Assembly (NCBI GenBank): GCA_007123785.1
Contig: SLGL01000170.1
Coordinates: 1 to 6,745 of the forward strand
Reading direction: 5' to 3'
DNA length: 6,745 bases
Origin: Balneolaceae bacterium
GTDB taxonomy: Bacteria > Bacteroidota > Rhodothermia > Balneolales > Balneolaceae
The notes under the pieces were generated by a model, which was given only the letters and a program-made list of their open reading frames with translations, ran no database searches and was not told where the DNA came from. This document shows, in pieces, positions 1-6,417 of this stretch (its first letter is position 1; each line of letters opens with the position of its first letter). Position numbers and translations under genes: made by a program.

Positions 1-2
1 AC

Positions 3-116
3 AGGAGAGAAAATGAAGAAATTCTGAACACTTTTTTTGAAATTGAGCTACACCATCTGCTGCAAAATCTTCAAGAAGAGGCTCATTCAGATCAGCATAG
101 TTTCAGAAAAATTTAA
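3..116 (+). CDS. C-terminal tail of an unidentified protein, cut by the left edge
   Basis: An open frame enters from the left edge and ends at a TAA at 114-116, giving 37 residues that finish in HSFRKI. The other two plus frames stop within the first 30 bases. The tail is rich in Glu, Gln and Leu (ILNTFFEIELHHLLQNLQEE) and would form an amphipathic helix, possibly a coiled coil. No family can be named from so little sequence. The gene converges on the oxidoreductase that ends at 154, with only 37 bases between the two stop codons and no obvious terminator hairpin there. The codon pattern and the absence of stops support a real gene end, but the fragment is short enough that chance is possible. 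Confidence 0.45.
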   Translation, partial: RRENEEILNTFFEIELHHLLQNLQEEAHSDQHSFRKI

Positions 117-153
117 CCAGGATATATCCAGCGTAAGAGACGAAACGGTTGCC

Positions 154-1200
154 CTATTTCAAAGATACCACCCGCCCGGACTGATGACTCTCAAGTGCGG
201 CTTCGATTAATTTAATACCCTCTTTTACGGTGTCTGGGTTCACAGGCGGGTCATTTTTTTTGCGAATAGCCTGTGCCAGCATTTCATAAAATCTGAGATA
301 GTTGCCCGGTACAGTTTCAATTTTCTCCCGTTCGATATTTCCGTCTTTTTGCCTGTAAATTGTACCATAGCTTGATGGAGATTCTGTACCCCAGTCCGAA
401 CCGGCCGGATTTTTCTTCGCTGCAAGTGCATCTTCCTGGACATCTTTCCCAAACTTCACAAATGAACCCTCTTTCCCCCTCAGGATAAATCTCGGTGTTT
501 CATCCGCCACCAGCATTCCCGCTTTCAGTTTGGCTTTGAGACCAGGATAATAAAGGTCTATCTCAAAATAATCCTCAACATCGCCTCCGCGCTGAACACG
601 AATATCTGCGTAAACCTTTTCAGGTTTCCCAAATAAAAGAAGAGTTTGATCAATTAAATGAGGACCCAGATCATACAAGATACCGCTGCCCGGCAGCTTC
701 TTCTCTTTCCATACATTTTCTTTGCGCTCACTCCGGTAGCGGTCGAAAGACGAAATGAATTCCACCGGTTCTCCTACTGATTTTTCGTGAACCAGCTTTC
801 GTAGAGTTAGAAAGTCACCATCCCACCTTCGGTTTTGAAAAGCTGTGATGATTCTGTTTTTTGTCTGAGCCAGACGGATCAGCTTCTCAGCTTCCCCCGA
901 TGTTACCGTAAACGGCTTCTCAATAACCACGTGTTTATCCGCATTTAGAGCCTGGAAAGCTTGTTCAAAATGGAGATGATTGGGTGTAGTGATAATTACC
1001 AGTTCAATCCTGTCATCTTTCAGCAGATCTTTAAGATTCCGAACAATTTTTGCATCCCTGAAATCTTCCTTTGAATCATTTTTTGATCGCTGCAGAACAG
1101 AGCTGACTTCATAATCAGGTAATGCTTTTAGCAGCGGTGCATGAAAAACCTTTGCAGATTTCCCATATCCTATAATTGCCGTTTGAATTTGTTCTCTCAT
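154..1200 (-). CDS. Gfo/Idh/MocA family NAD(P)-dependent oxidoreductase, YdgJ-like
   Basis: A complete 348-residue cytoplasmic dehydrogenase of the Gfo/Idh/MocA family, the usual length. The N-terminal Rossmann fold carries the nucleotide loop GYGKSAKVFHAP at residues 11-22, followed by TTPNHLH (71-77) and the family signature EKPFTVT (94-100), whose lysine is the expected catalytic residue. The substrate domain holds GSGILYDLGPHLIDQ (171-185), with the conserved Asp177, His181 and Asp184. The stretches QNRRWDGDFLTL, SFDRY and TVPGNY resemble E. coli YdgJ as I recall it, so the YdgJ-type subgroup is likely. Members oxidise or reduce sugars, inositols or related polyols; the substrate here cannot be told from sequence. 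The ATG start places the Rossmann strand directly at the N-terminus as expected, but no clear Shine-Dalgarno sequence precedes it. A lipoprotein gene lies 72 bases upstream on the same strand and may be co-transcribed; no functional link is evident. Confidence 0.93.
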   Translation of the reverse strand: MREQIQTAIIGYGKSAKVFHAPLLKALPDYEVSSVLQRSKNDSKEDFRDAKIVRNLKDLLKDDRIELVIITTPNHLHFEQAFQALNADKHVVIEKPFTVTSGEAEKLIRLAQTKNRIITAFQNRRWDGDFLTLRKLVHEKSVGEPVEFISSFDRYRSERKENVWKEKKLPGSGILYDLGPHLIDQTLLLFGKPEKVYADIRVQRGGDVEDYFEIDLYYPGLKAKLKAGMLVADETPRFILRGKEGSFVKFGKDVQEDALAAKKNPAGSDWGTESPSSYGTIYRQKDGNIEREKIETVPGNYLRFYEMLAQAIRKKNDPPVNPDTVKEGIKLIEAALESHQSGRVVSLK

Positions 1201-1272
1201 GTTATCCGAAAGTTAATTGAGGATTATCCTTGTAGATTCATCAACAAAACCACGGATAGAAATAACCATTAT

Positions 1273-1683
1273 TTATTCGAAATCAAAATCCGGGAATTCC
1301 CCATATTGAGCTATAAAAAAACCCTCTTCTTCTCGCTCGGATGTTTCATCCAGTACGTCGCCATTGCTTTTTAACCGAAGAGTAATGGTTACATCCGGGT
1401 CCGCCACTGTTGCACTGACCTGATAGGCATCAAAATCGCCGCTTTCAAGATCCTGGCTGTATACTCCTGATGATGGAATTTCTATTGTGCCAAGTGTTTC
1501 ACCGAAAAACTCCAGTCCTTCGGAGTAACTGTGCGCCATGAAAGCTGTTGTTCCCGGTTCACCTTCTATAATAAATGAAACTTCACCGGCAAGCGGATTT
1601 CCGTCGTCATCCGACCCAAAAATACCGCATCCTGAAATCAGAAAAAATAATGAAAGAATAAAAATAGATGTGAGTCTCTTCAA
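1273..1683 (-). CDS. Small lipoprotein of unknown function, TTG start
   Basis: A 136-residue exported lipoprotein when started at the TTG at 1683-1681. This start is chosen because a strong ribosome binding site (AAGGAG, 1697-1692) sits 8 bases before it, and because it gives a compact signal peptide: K2, R3, a hydrophobic core (IFILSLFFL), then the lipobox I16-S-G-C19. The longer ATG frame from 1710 has no ribosome binding site and would add nine residues. Cys19 would be lipidated. The mature protein begins GIFGSDDDGNPL, an acidic linker, and continues with alternating short hydrophobic and polar stretches (VSFIIEG, LGTIEIP, YQVSATVADPDVTITLRLKS) that suggest a small beta-sandwich. The C-terminus is acidic and aromatic (FPDFDFE). 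I do not recognise a family. It probably sits in the outer membrane or periplasm. It precedes the YdgJ-like gene on the same strand. Confidence 0.8.
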   Translation of the reverse strand: MKRLTSIFILSLFFLISGCGIFGSDDDGNPLAGEVSFIIEGEPGTTAFMAHSYSEGLEFFGETLGTIEIPSSGVYSQDLESGDFDAYQVSATVADPDVTITLRLKSNGDVLDETSEREEEGFFIAQYGEFPDFDFE

Positions 1684-1690
1684 AGCTGCC

Positions 1691-1698
1691 ACTCCTTC
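1691..1698 (-). promoter_or_regulatory. Strong Shine-Dalgarno site that sets the lipoprotein start
   Basis: On the minus strand the sequence reads GAAGGAGT, close to a perfect anti-16S match, ending 7-8 bases before the TTG at 1683. Most genes in the window lack such a site. It lies inside the longer ATG-initiated frame, where it would make no sense as an initiation signal for the ATG at 1710. Confidence 0.7.
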
Positions 1699-1704
1699 TT
1701 TTTG

Positions 1705-1720
1705 AAGCATAATAATGCTT
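1705..1720 (-). other. Short inverted repeat in the lipoprotein leader
   Basis: AAGCAT (1705-1710) and ATGCTT (1715-1720) form a perfect 6-base-pair stem with a 4-base loop, just upstream of the lipoprotein ribosome binding site on the minus strand. It is AT-rich and weak, so it could be chance. It could slightly influence translation or leader stability. Confidence 0.2.
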
Positions 1721-1819
1721 TCATTAAAATTTTTATGCAGGTTTAATTATAAATAATTTACTACCATTTTGTAAAGTTTATATACTTTTTTAAAATCACA
1801 CTTCCTTTGAAAGTATTAT

Positions 1820-1977
1820 CTACTTTATAATGCTCCAAACTTTTGCATCTATTCCACCTGTATCGGACTCGATTACCAGTGCTCCATCTACGCATTATCC
1901 TCCGTTTGAATTTCCAGCGTTACTTCATGAAGAGAGATGTTCTCTATCCCTCTCAACAATAATTTATAAATTGTCAT
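1820..1977 (-). pseudogene. Frameshifted remnant of a small unidentified gene
   Basis: On the minus strand an ATG at 1977 opens a 29-codon frame (starting MTIYKLLLRGIENIS and ending EVTLEIQTEDNA) that stops at a TAG at 1890-1888. Shifting by one base at that point continues at once into VDGALVIESDTGG and then IDAKVWSIIK, ending at a TAG at 1822-1820. Both halves use purine-rich first codon positions typical of coding DNA, and the joined product of about 52 residues reads smoothly, with beta-strand-like segments. The simplest reading is a real short coding sequence, or the C-terminal part of a longer one, with a one-base deletion. A sequencing or assembly error would look the same. Upstream pieces (for example MRKFPVFVRAFTNDNL ending near 1965) may belong to the same decayed gene but are not convincing. 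The family is unknown. Confidence 0.35.
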
Positions 1978-2089
1978 TTGTGAATGCTCTCACAAAAACG
2001 GGAAATTTTCTCATTTTTTTGGGTACCAAAATCTGGTTAGATTCTGTTCGTTTCTGTTTTGTGCAGTACTTTCAACTGAATAATCGTTT

Positions 2090-2965
2090 ATGATCTCAAA
2101 AGAAATTCTTTCTAAAGTCCGGAAACTTGAAATCCGCACCAAGGGTTTGGTAAACAATGTTTTTGGCGGAGAATATCAATCGGCGTTTAAAGGCCGCGGA
2201 ATGGAATTTTCAGAGGTAAGAGAGTATACTTTCGGGGATGACGTGCGCCAGATCGACTGGAACGTGACCGCACGGAATGGAGAACCGTTCATCAAAGTAT
2301 TTGAAGAGGAGCGCGAGCAGACTCTGATGCTCTGTGTGGATATCTCACCCAGCGGATTTTTTGGAAGCCGCTCTCAGACCAAAATGGAACTGGCTATTGA
2401 AATTTGTGCCGTGCTTGCCTTCAGCGCTATCAAAAACGGTGACAAAGTAGGATTGGTTTTGTTCAGTGATAAAATAGAGAAAGTTGTCCCGCCCAAAAAA
2501 GGCCGGACGCATGTCCTGAGGCTGATTCGAGAACTCTACACCACCGAACCGGCCGGAACAAAAACTTCCATAGCCGAAGCTCTCTCCTACGTAAATCGAC
2601 TACTTAACAGAAAAGCGATCGTGATTCTGCCTTCAGATTTTCAGGATCAAAATTTCGATAAAGAACACCGTATTACCGGGCGTAAACACGACCTGGTAAA
2701 TCTTGTTATCAATGATGAACTTGAAGAAGATCTGCCAAATATTGGTGTGGTACCACTTCTCGATGCCGAAACCGGTGAACAGACAATTGTGGACACATCC
2801 AGTAAAAGAGTTCGAACGGCATACAAAGCTAAAGTACTGGAGCACAAAAAGAACCTGAAAGAGTACTTTATCCGCAACAAAATGGATTCGGTAGATGTGT
2901 ACACTAACCGATCTTACATTCGTCCGCTTATCAACTTCTTTCAGCGAAGAACAGCGCGGCAGTAG
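2090..2965 (+). CDS. DUF58 domain protein with von Willebrand A-like fold
   Basis: A complete 291-residue soluble protein of the DUF58 family. The N-terminal half shows the family hallmark: GEYQSAFKGRGMEFSEVREY (27-46), GDDVRQIDWNVTAR (49-62), then IKVFEEERE (68-76). The vWA-like domain follows, with a metal-binding DxSxS motif intact as DISPS at 84-88, a GTKTS segment (156-160) and LPSDF (180-184). Family members commonly work with MoxR-type AAA+ ATPases, in clusters that also carry Bat/vWA membrane proteins and are linked to envelope stress, metalloprotein maturation or chaperone-like roles; the exact function is not settled. Here no MoxR gene lies directly upstream, and a FAD oxidoreductase follows after a 157-base gap, so the gene appears solitary. 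The ATG at 2090 fits the family's usual beginning (MISKEIL...VRKLEIRTKGLV), although no Shine-Dalgarno sequence precedes it. Confidence 0.93.
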   Translation: MISKEILSKVRKLEIRTKGLVNNVFGGEYQSAFKGRGMEFSEVREYTFGDDVRQIDWNVTARNGEPFIKVFEEEREQTLMLCVDISPSGFFGSRSQTKMELAIEICAVLAFSAIKNGDKVGLVLFSDKIEKVVPPKKGRTHVLRLIRELYTTEPAGTKTSIAEALSYVNRLLNRKAIVILPSDFQDQNFDKEHRITGRKHDLVNLVINDELEEDLPNIGVVPLLDAETGEQTIVDTSSKRVRTAYKAKVLEHKKNLKEYFIRNKMDSVDVYTNRSYIRPLINFFQRRTARQ

Positions 2966-3122
2966 TGGAAATACCTGAAACTTTACAAACACGATAGTCA
3001 ATTTTCTTGCCTGGGAAAAACCACCACCAGCGATATTACCGTGGCATATCCCTTTTCAGCTTCAGGTTTGATGAAGGTTTGCGTACCTTTACAACTCTCT
3101 TTACAGATCTAATAAAAAGTTT
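2966..3122 (+). other. Gap between the DUF58 and oxidoreductase genes
   Basis: A non-coding gap that should contain the end of the DUF58 transcript and a promoter for the oxidoreductase. A possible hairpin at 3013-3056 is listed separately. TACCTTTA at 3084-3091 resembles the Bacteroidota -7 box TAnnTTTG and lies about 30 bases before the TTG start, but no correctly spaced -33 box is visible, so this is only a hint. Confidence 0.3.
3013..3056 (+). terminator. Possible weak terminator or RNA hairpin after the DUF58 gene
   Basis: GGGA (3013-3016) pairs with TCCC (3049-3052), and CCAC (3021-3024) pairs with GTGG (3041-3044). The two 4-base helices are separated by a symmetrical 4x4 internal loop, capped by a 16-base loop and followed by TTTT (3053-3056). 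The position, about 50 bases after the DUF58 stop, fits a terminator. The helices are short and the U-run is brief, so the call is weak. Confidence 0.2.
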
Positions 3123-4583
3123 TTGCCGAAACCATCTAACAAATTTGACGCCGTCATTGTAGGCTCCGGGCCTAATGGTCTGGCTGCGGGTATCCGGCTC
3201 GTCCAGGAGGGACTTTCCGTGCTGATTATAGAGGCTTCCGATACTATCGGCGGAGGCTTGCGCACTAAAGAGCTGATCTGGCCCGGATATCACCACGATG
3301 TCTGTTCAGCCATCCACCCGATGGCTCTGGCTTCTCCATTTATGCGCAGCCTGTCTCTCGAAAAATTTGGGCTGAAATGGATACATCCCGTTTTACCGGC
3401 TGCACATCCAATGGACGATGAACCGGCCGCCATTCTCTACAATGACTTGATGGAAACGGCTTTTCACCTCGGACCTGATGAGAAAATCTACCGCTCTGTC
3501 ATGGAACCGATAGTAACGAATTGGGAAGAGCTGACACACGATTTTTTAGGTCCGCTGCGAATTCCAAACCATCCCATCAAGCTCGCATCATTCGGACTGA
3601 AAGGGATTTTATCAGCCTCCACATTTCAGACCCGATTTGAGACCGAACGTGCCAAAGCACTCTTCTCCGGGATGGCTGCTCACAGTATTCTCCCACTTAG
3701 TGCATGGATGACATCCGCCATTGGCTTAGTCTTTTTGGGAACCGCTCATACTCATGGCTGGCCACTGGCTGAGGGCGGCTCGCAATCCATCGCAAATGCT
3801 ATGGCGGCCTGTTTCAGATCTCACGGCGGGGTGATTAAAACCGGACTTAAAATCAAAGAAATCAAACAAATTCCTTCATCCAAAGCTGTTTTGTTCGATC
3901 TTTCACCTATTCAGATGTCAAGGATTATGGGCGACCACTTGCCACAATCCTACAAACGAAAACTCAGGAAATTCCGACACGGACCGGGCGTATTCAAAAT
4001 TGATTATATTCTGAAGGAGCCGGTTCCATGGAAAGATCACCAATGCAAAAGAGCCGGAACGGTTCATCTTGGCGGACGATTTGACGAAGTTGCCGAATCA
4101 GAAAAACTGATGGATCTCGGCAAACATTCGGAGAAGCCGTTTGTACTGGTAACTCAGCAGAGTTTGTTTGACACTAAACGGACCCCCGATGAAAAACAGA
4201 CCCTCTGGGCTTATTGTCACGTACCGAACGGCTCAACCACAGATATGACCGAACCTATTGAAAATCAGATCGAACGTTTTGCTCCTGGTTTCCGTGATGT
4301 GATTGACGAAAAAGTAACGATGAATACAATTCAAATGGAGCAATATAATGCCAACTATATCGGCGGTGATATAACAGGAGGAAGGCAGGATATCCGTCAG
4401 CTATTTACAAGGCCGGTGCGTTTTATCAACCCATACTCCACGCCAACAGAAGGCGTTTATATCTGTTCGGCCTCTACACCACCTGGCGGAGGGGTTCACG
4501 GCATGTGCGGATATCACGCTGCCAATCTTGTTCTCAAAAAAGAGTTCAAGCTCAAAAAAGCAGACTGGAAATACGGAGATTAA
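3123..4583 (+). CDS. FAD-dependent oxidoreductase of the phytoene dehydrogenase (CrtI/PYROXD2-like) family
   Basis: A complete 486-residue flavoprotein. The N-terminal dinucleotide-binding fold has VIVGSGPNGLAAG (11-23), with the GxGxxG core at Gly14/16/19 and the ribose-binding Glu37 in IIEASDTIGGGLRTKE. The C-terminal FAD-contacting segment reads VYICSASTPPGGGVHGMCGYHAA (445-467 in outline), typical of the CrtI/PYROXD2 group. Known relatives include carotenoid desaturases and isomerases and the less characterised PYROXD2 proteins; the divergent middle and the absence of any other carotenoid gene favour the latter, so a pigment role should not be assumed. No signal peptide is present; FAD-linked redox in the cytoplasm or at the membrane face is inferred. 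The start is a TTG because no in-frame ATG lies between the upstream TGA (3072-3074) and the FAD motif; there is no strong ribosome binding site. Its TAA touches a short ORF that leads into an iron-type permease, suggesting one operon. Confidence 0.88.
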   Translation: MPKPSNKFDAVIVGSGPNGLAAGIRLVQEGLSVLIIEASDTIGGGLRTKELIWPGYHHDVCSAIHPMALASPFMRSLSLEKFGLKWIHPVLPAAHPMDDEPAAILYNDLMETAFHLGPDEKIYRSVMEPIVTNWEELTHDFLGPLRIPNHPIKLASFGLKGILSASTFQTRFETERAKALFSGMAAHSILPLSAWMTSAIGLVFLGTAHTHGWPLAEGGSQSIANAMAACFRSHGGVIKTGLKIKEIKQIPSSKAVLFDLSPIQMSRIMGDHLPQSYKRKLRKFRHGPGVFKIDYILKEPVPWKDHQCKRAGTVHLGGRFDEVAESEKLMDLGKHSEKPFVLVTQQSLFDTKRTPDEKQTLWAYCHVPNGSTTDMTEPIENQIERFAPGFRDVIDEKVTMNTIQMEQYNANYIGGDITGGRQDIRQLFTRPVRFINPYSTPTEGVYICSASTPPGGGVHGMCGYHAANLVLKKEFKLKKADWKYGD

Positions 4584-4654
4584 TGTTTTCGCCAAGCAGT
4601 TTGAAGAATATGCATTATTATGACCCGCATTCGGATGGAGGCTGGTTGATATGA
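4583..4654 (+). CDS. Possible 23-residue bridging or leader peptide
   Basis: A short ORF whose ATG overlaps the oxidoreductase stop (TAATG, 4581-4585) and whose TGA overlaps the permease start (ATGA, 4651-4654). The product begins MFSPSSLKNMHYYD and ends PHSDGGWLI. A GGAG (4575-4578) lies 4 bases before the ATG, which is close but usable, and an internal ATG at 4610 is an alternative start. The ORF fills the whole gap between its neighbours, and its own GGA GGC codons supply the permease Shine-Dalgarno sequence, so ribosomes translating it would pass over and expose that site. This is the geometry of translational coupling. The peptide matches nothing I recognise, and an ORF this short may be chance. 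Confidence 0.3.
   Translation: MFSPSSLKNMHYYDPHSDGGWLI
4637..4641 (+). promoter_or_regulatory. Shine-Dalgarno site of the permease gene
   Basis: GGAGG ends 9 bases before the ATG at 4651. It is one of only two strong ribosome binding sites in the window. It fixes the permease start, since the only upstream in-frame sequence before the TGA at 4621-4623 contains no ATG. Confidence 0.7.
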
Positions 4655-6357
4655 TCCGTAACATCCTTGAAATGACACGCACCGGAACTTTCTGGCCTCA
4701 AATTTCCCCAAATAAGGCGGGCTCCGGATGGTGGAATGTCATTACCATTTTCATCGCATTTCTGGTCGGGATTCCCATTTTTACCGTTGCTGCAAATATA
4801 TTTGTTCCCAGCGGGGATGTATGGCAGCACCTGGCCTCCACCGTTCTGCCCGATTACATCAAGAATTCTATCTGGCTGATGCTCGGGGTGGGATCGGGTG
4901 TATTTCTTCTTGGTGTTGGAACCGCCTGGCTGGTAACCATGTGCCGGTTTCCCGGAAGCCGCTGGTTTAACTGGATACTTATCCTACCGATGGCCGTTCC
5001 GGCTTACCTTATGGCTTACACCTACACCGACTTCCTGGCATACACCGGGCCGGTTCAGTCGATGCTCCGGGATTTGACAGGATGGGGCTTGGGCGATTAC
5101 TGGTTCCCGAATGTACGCAGCATCGGCGGAGCGATTGTGATGATGTCTTTCGTTTTTTTTCCGTACGTCTATCTGCTCACACGTGCTGCATTTCTTGAAC
5201 AGTCTTCCTCACTGCTGGAGGCGAGCCGGAGTCTCGGTGCCACACCATTCCAGAGTTTCTACAAAATTGCACTACCCCTGGCCCGACCCTCCATTGCCGC
5301 TGGTATGGCTCTTGCACTCATGGAAACCCTAAACGATTTTGGAACAGTGGATTATTTTGGGGTTCAAACTTTTACCACCGGCATTTACCGAACCTGGTTT
5401 GGACTGGGAGAACGGGCTGCAGCCGCTCAACTCGCCGGTTTTTTGATGATTTTTATCCTTTTTCTGATTCTTCTGGAAAGGTGGAGCCGAAACAAGATGA
5501 ATTTGAAACAAGGCGGTACCGGACGTTACAAGCGCCTCTATGTGTACAATCTGAAAGGCTGGAAAGCGTGGGCAAGCACCTTCTTCTGCCTGATTCCCGT
5601 AATGGTTGGTTTTTTGATTCCTACCGCGATTCTGACAGATATGATGATTGCCAATTTCGATGCTGCTGTGGACTCCCGCTTTTTCCAATACAGCCTTAAC
5701 ACCATTCTCGTGGCGATCCTGGCCGGACTGTTCGCTCTCACCGTGGCACTGGTAATGGCTTACGGAGTGCGGCTGAGTCCAAACCCATTAACAAAAATGT
5801 CCACCCGTATAGGATCAATGGGCTACGCAATTCCCGGTTCAGTTATTGCCGTGGGTATTCTGATTCCCTTCGGCTGGCTGGATAACACCGTTGATTCCTG
5901 GCTTCGAAGTACGTTCGGGATATCATCCGGTTTAATTCTGAGCGGTACAATTTTTGCACTTATATTCGCATACGTAGTTCGTTTTTTGGCTGTAGCATTT
6001 AACACGGTGGAGGCAAGCCTTGGGAAAATAACCCCGAATATGGATGAAGCCGCTGAGGGAATGGGTTACAGTTTTGGGAAAATACTTGGCAAAATTCACA
6101 TCCCGATGATGTCAGGAAGCTTGTTTGCCGCCATTATGCTGGTGATCGTAGATGTAATCAAAGAACTGCCGGCAACCATCATCGTGCGTCCCTTTAATTT
6201 TGATACTCTCGCCGTCCAGGTCTACCGCCTTGCTTCTGATGAACGCCTGGCTGAGTCTTCCGGAGCTGCACTTGCAATTATTCTTGTAGGGTTATTGCCG
6301 GTATTCATCCTCAGTAAATCGATTGCAAAAACCCGAAAACATGAAGGTGAAGACTAA
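4651..6357 (+). CDS. fbpB: Ferric-iron-type ABC transporter permease, two fused domains (FbpB-like)
   Basis: A complete 568-residue inner-membrane protein with two binding-protein-dependent permease domains in tandem, the usual size for FbpB/SfuB/AfuB. About twelve hydrophobic segments are visible, six per half (roughly 29-51, 73-97, 105-126, 158-178, 213-230 and 259-277; then 308-330, 348-370, 390-408, 427-451, 489-507 and 537-556). Each half carries an EAA loop for the ATPase: EASRSLGATPFQSFYKIALP (190-209) and EAAEGMGYSFGKILGKIHIP (466-485). ETLNDFGTVDYFGVQTFTTG (225-244) and KELPATIIVRPFNFDTLAVQ (504-523) closely resemble Fe(III) permeases as I recall them, so iron(III) import is the best guess, although thiamine or other substrates occur in related permeases. 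A full transporter also needs a periplasmic binding protein and an ATPase; neither is adjacent here. It follows the FAD oxidoreductase and may be coupled to it through the short ORF at 4583-4654. Confidence 0.92.
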   Translation: MIRNILEMTRTGTFWPQISPNKAGSGWWNVITIFIAFLVGIPIFTVAANIFVPSGDVWQHLASTVLPDYIKNSIWLMLGVGSGVFLLGVGTAWLVTMCRFPGSRWFNWILILPMAVPAYLMAYTYTDFLAYTGPVQSMLRDLTGWGLGDYWFPNVRSIGGAIVMMSFVFFPYVYLLTRAAFLEQSSSLLEASRSLGATPFQSFYKIALPLARPSIAAGMALALMETLNDFGTVDYFGVQTFTTGIYRTWFGLGERAAAAQLAGFLMIFILFLILLERWSRNKMNLKQGGTGRYKRLYVYNLKGWKAWASTFFCLIPVMVGFLIPTAILTDMMIANFDAAVDSRFFQYSLNTILVAILAGLFALTVALVMAYGVRLSPNPLTKMSTRIGSMGYAIPGSVIAVGILIPFGWLDNTVDSWLRSTFGISSGLILSGTIFALIFAYVVRFLAVAFNTVEASLGKITPNMDEAAEGMGYSFGKILGKIHIPMMSGSLFAAIMLVIVDVIKELPATIIVRPFNFDTLAVQVYRLASDERLAESSGAALAIILVGLLPVFILSKSIAKTRKHEGED

Positions 6358-6417
6358 ATAAGTATCTTCAAAGTATTAAACTCCGACTACCCAAAACCAC
6401 TGATCAACCAATATCCG
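6358..6417. other. Short gap between convergent genes
   Basis: Sixty bases separate the permease stop from the stop of the minus-strand gene. TGAAGA (6348-6353, inside the permease end) could pair with TCTTCA (6365-6370) across an 11-base loop. No U-run follows, so it is not a convincing terminator. Confidence 0.3.

Larger units (their letters stand above)
1684..2089. other. AT-rich divergent intergenic region
   Basis: About 400 bases separate the minus-strand lipoprotein start from the plus-strand DUF58 start, so promoters for both should lie here. The part at 1721-1830 is very AT-rich, with TATAAA-like stretches on both strands, but no clean pair of promoter boxes (either sigma70-type or the Bacteroidota TTTG / TAnnTTTG type) could be placed with confidence. 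Positions 1820-1977 contain a broken minus-strand coding remnant, listed separately. A plus-strand open frame at 1830-2093 (87 codons, overlapping the DUF58 start by ATGA) runs antisense to that remnant and has an unstructured, non-protein-like composition, so I do not call it a gene. Confidence 0.5.

Noticed and set aside
2018..2046. Possible Bacteroidota promoter (TTTG, then TAGATTCTG) for the DUF58 gene
   Set aside because: The -7 box matches poorly and the 16-base spacing is shorter than the usual 19 or so.
1830..2093. An 87-codon plus-strand open frame overlapping the DUF58 start by ATGA
   Set aside because: It lacks a ribosome binding site, its composition is not protein-like, and it runs antisense to a frame with better coding character. 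Overlap with the next ATG alone is not enough.
2633..3001. Long minus-strand open frames antisense to the DUF58 gene
   Set aside because: They are shadows of a clearly recognised gene, with no motifs of their own.
2998..3107. Minus-strand frame with coding-like codons (KPEAEKGYATVISLVVVF) in the gap after the DUF58 gene
   Set aside because: It has no ATG and a stop just upstream. At about 35 codons it may be a chance antisense frame or a tiny remnant; the evidence is too thin.
3123..4583. Carotenoid biosynthesis gene (crtI)
   Set aside because: The FAD motifs fit the broad family, but no other crt gene is present and the middle of the protein is divergent, so a specific carotenoid role is not supported.
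6348..6370. TGAAGA/TCTTCA stem at the permease end as a terminator
   Set aside because: It has only 6 AT-leaning pairs, an 11-base loop, no U-run after it, and overlaps the coding end.
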